In this document: in pieces, positions 62,312 through 64,000 of the stretch
How positions within the stretch are numbered: the stretch's first letter is position 1
How the letters are laid out: each line of letters opens with the position of its first letter
Assembly: GCF_000967495.1 (NCBI RefSeq)
Contig: NZ_JXXU01000044.1
Span: 1 to 64,000 of the forward strand
Length of the DNA stretch: 64,000 nucleotides
Direction of reading: 5' to 3'
From: Vibrio neptunius
GTDB taxonomy: Bacteria; Pseudomonadota; Gammaproteobacteria; Enterobacterales; Vibrionaceae
The notes under the pieces: generated by a model
The model's input: only the letters and a program-made list of their open reading frames with translations
What the model was told of the DNA's origin: nothing
The model's database searches: none
Made by a program: the position numbers and the translations under genes

Positions 62312-63121
62312 CTATTTACGGTATTTCTGAATCAGCTTCTCGACAATTCGCGAAACTGCCACAAAGCCGAACGTTGCGGTGACAACCGTCGCCGCTCCAA
62401 ATCCACTGACACAGTCCATACGTTTTGGCCCTTCCGCTGTAGATTTAACACCGCACACACTGCCGTCTGGCTGAGGGTACTTTAGTTGTTCAGTTGAAAA
62501 TACACACTCAATACCAAACTTACGCTGCGGATTCTTGGGGAAATTGTGGTGACGACGCAAAGTATCTTTGATTTTTTTCGCCAATGGGTCTTGGATAGTT
62601 TTCGTCAGGTCCGCAACTTGGATCTGGGTTGGGTCGACTTGCCCACCCGCACCGCCAGTAGTGATCACTTTAATCTTATTGCTACGACAATACGCCAGCA
62701 ATGAAGCTTTCGCTTTCACGCTGTCGATCGCATCAAGCACGTAATCAAACTCTTTTGACAGATATTCTTGCTGGTTATCTGGCGTAATAAAGTCATCAAT
62801 CAGGTTTACTTTACACTCCGGATTGATAAGCTTGACGCGTTCGGCCATAACTTCAATCTTGCTCTGTCCCACCGTACCGCTCATGGCATGGATCTGACGG
62901 TTGATGTTGGTAACACAGACATCATCCATATCAATCAAGGTCAACTCACCGACACCTGTACGGGCCAATGCTTCAACCGCCCAAGAGCCTACTCCACCAA
63001 TACCGATTACGCAGACATGCGCAGCGCGCAAAATCTCAACTTCACTATTACCGTAAAGACGGCGTGTGCCACCAAAACGTTGGTTGTAATTATCAGAAGC
63101 TGGAGTGTCGAGTTCACGCAT
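62312..63121 (-). CDS. tcdA: tRNA threonylcarbamoyladenosine dehydratase TcdA (CsdL)
   Basis: A 269-residue E1/ThiF-like ATP-dependent enzyme that cyclises t6A37 in tRNA to ct6A. The adenylate loop is VIGIGGVGSWAVEALARTG, and TLIDMDDVCVTNINRQIHAM is typical. The C-terminus has a membrane-like helix, GFGAATVVTATFGFVAVSRI. The frame extends 16 codons further upstream, but the ATG at 63121 gives the usual start MRELDTPASDNYNQRF. It precedes csdE by 17 bp in one operon. Confidence 0.95.
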   Translation of the reverse strand: MRELDTPASDNYNQRFGGTRRLYGNSEVEILRAAHVCVIGIGGVGSWAVEALARTGVGELTLIDMDDVCVTNINRQIHAMSGTVGQSKIEVMAERVKLINPECKVNLIDDFITPDNQQEYLSKEFDYVLDAIDSVKAKASLLAYCRSNKIKVITTGGAGGQVDPTQIQVADLTKTIQDPLAKKIKDTLRRHHNFPKNPQRKFGIECVFSTEQLKYPQPDGSVCGVKSTAEGPKRMDCVSGFGAATVVTATFGFVAVSRIVEKLIQKYRK

Positions 63122-63194
63122 ATGGGTATTCCGCAAGGTACAAAAACAAAGAGTGCGATTTATACGCACTCTTAATTAAAAAGTCTAGATGAAG

Positions 63195-64000
63195 CTATTG
63201 TAGCTTTTCTGGAGGCAATGCCCAAGGAGCCTGAGTTGACGAGTTTTCCAGTCCCAGCTTCCAGACTCGGCCAAAGTGCTTATAGTGACCCGCCTCAGTA
63301 CCTGCTCTCGGCCCCATACCATGGTATAGATCGAGGTGGTTCTGCTTCACCGCCCCTCCAGTATCAAGAACAATCAGTAGACGTAACTGATGCGCACCAC
63401 TCCAAGTGCCATCGGCATTGAGCAATGGCACTTCAGCAAGAATAGGCGTTCCCATAGGGAAAATTGAACGGTCACCCGCCACCGATGCCATTGGCAGTAA
63501 TGGGATCCCAGCAGTACCTGTCACTGGAGCGTCCGCTCGGGGCTCAAAGAACACATAAGATGGATTCTGTTCAAGTAACTCACGAACGGTCGTTTCATCA
63601 TTTGCCAACACCCACTCTTTAATCGCTTTGAGCGACATTTTTTCGCGCGGGACTTGGTCTCGCTCAATCAACACCTTACCAATACTGACGTAAGCTTTGT
63701 TGTTTTTCCCACCGTAGGCAAAATACTCCAGCGTATCGTCATCTTCAAAATGAACAAAACCACTGCCCTGCACTTCCATCAAAAATGGGTCGATCATATT
63801 CGCCGCATAACCTAATTCCAGCCCTTGCCCTTCTAATGCGCCATCATAAATTTGAGCACGCGTCGGGCAATCAGCGTCACACTCTGGTTTGCCATAGACA
63901 GGGTATTTGTAGGTTTCATTCGGTTCGTGGCGCAATTCCATCACCGGTGAGAAATAGCCGGTAAACAAGACGTTACCTTGCTTATCACCGCCGCCTAGCT
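63195..64000 (-). CDS. mltA: Membrane-bound lytic murein transglycosylase A, N-terminus outside window
   Basis: The C-terminal 267 or so codons of MltA, which cleaves peptidoglycan glycan strands to anhydro products. The frame stays open to the right edge (LGGGDKQGNVLFTGYFSP before the first internal start), so the true start and lipobox lie beyond position 64000. Visible are TGYFSPVMELR, the catalytic region LIVLDTGGAVKQNHLDLYHG with its Asp, and GPRAGTEAGHYKHFGRVWKL. An apparent start at 63968 is internal. Confidence 0.95.
   Translation of the reverse strand, partial: LGGGDKQGNVLFTGYFSPVMELRHEPNETYKYPVYGKPECDADCPTRAQIYDGALEGQGLELGYAANMIDPFLMEVQGSGFVHFEDDDTLEYFAYGGKNNKAYVSIGKVLIERDQVPREKMSLKAIKEWVLANDETTVRELLEQNPSYVFFEPRADAPVTGTAGIPLLPMASVAGDRSIFPMGTPILAEVPLLNADGTWSGAHQLRLLIVLDTGGAVKQNHLDLYHGMGPRAGTEAGHYKHFGRVWKLGLENSSTQAPWALPPEKLQ

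Overview
The window is chromosomal DNA of a marine gammaproteobacterium, almost certainly a Vibrio. The tmRNA encodes the tag ANDENYALAA. The core blocks ratB-ratA / smpB-ssrA and mltA-tcdA-csdE / rlmN-rodZ-ispG-hisS-yfgM-bamB-der / xseA / guaBA are arranged as in that group. A GH19 chitinase and a secreted subtilisin fit a chitin- and protein-degrading marine lifestyle.

Layout. 1-1955: ratB, ratA, smpB and the tmRNA gene ssrA. About 1925-18241: an integrative island inserted in the 3' end of ssrA. It carries a tyrosine recombinase next to ssrA, a GNAT-like protein, a serine resolvase with a res-like site, and a tightly overlapping seven-gene type I restriction-modification operon. The operon order is half-HsdS, HsdM, HsdS, AAA ATPase, PIN nuclease, HsdR, zinc protease. 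A T5orf172-type protein is transcribed divergently from it, and a 30-bp tandem repeat array follows. The island ends at a 26-bp copy of the ssrA 3' end, followed by the terminator that probably once ended ssrA. A third, decayed ssrA-like site lies just inside this right end.

About 18300-24960 is a second accessory stretch outside that boundary. It holds a degraded zinc-ribbon gene, a HipA-like kinase with an HTH partner in toxin-first order, a HipA-like fragment, and a secreted YD-repeat protein whose last 100 residues resemble the tRNase domain of colicin D. The YD-repeat gene is followed, with a 4-bp overlap, by a colicin-D-type immunity gene.

From about 25155 the DNA is ordinary chromosome: M15 peptidase, PAS chemoreceptor, MscS channel, GH24 lysozyme, a subtilisin with a free-standing I9 propeptide protein, plsC, cheV, metY, a pentapeptide-repeat K+ channel, a lysR/dadA/alanine-symporter group, satP, chitinase, guaA/guaB, xseA, yfgJ, a GAF-GGDEF cyclase, an AlaX-like editing protein, then der to mltA. 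MltA runs off the right edge.

The strongest candidates for undescribed biology are (1) the YD-repeat/colicin-D-like toxin with its immunity gene, which has a Sec signal instead of the usual Rhs or colicin delivery parts, and (2) the AAA ATPase-PIN pair embedded in the type I restriction operon. Secondary signals are a perfect terminator hairpin inside the 5' coding end of the integrase, three 15-bp palindromes spaced exactly 21 bp apart, and the 30-bp repeat array.
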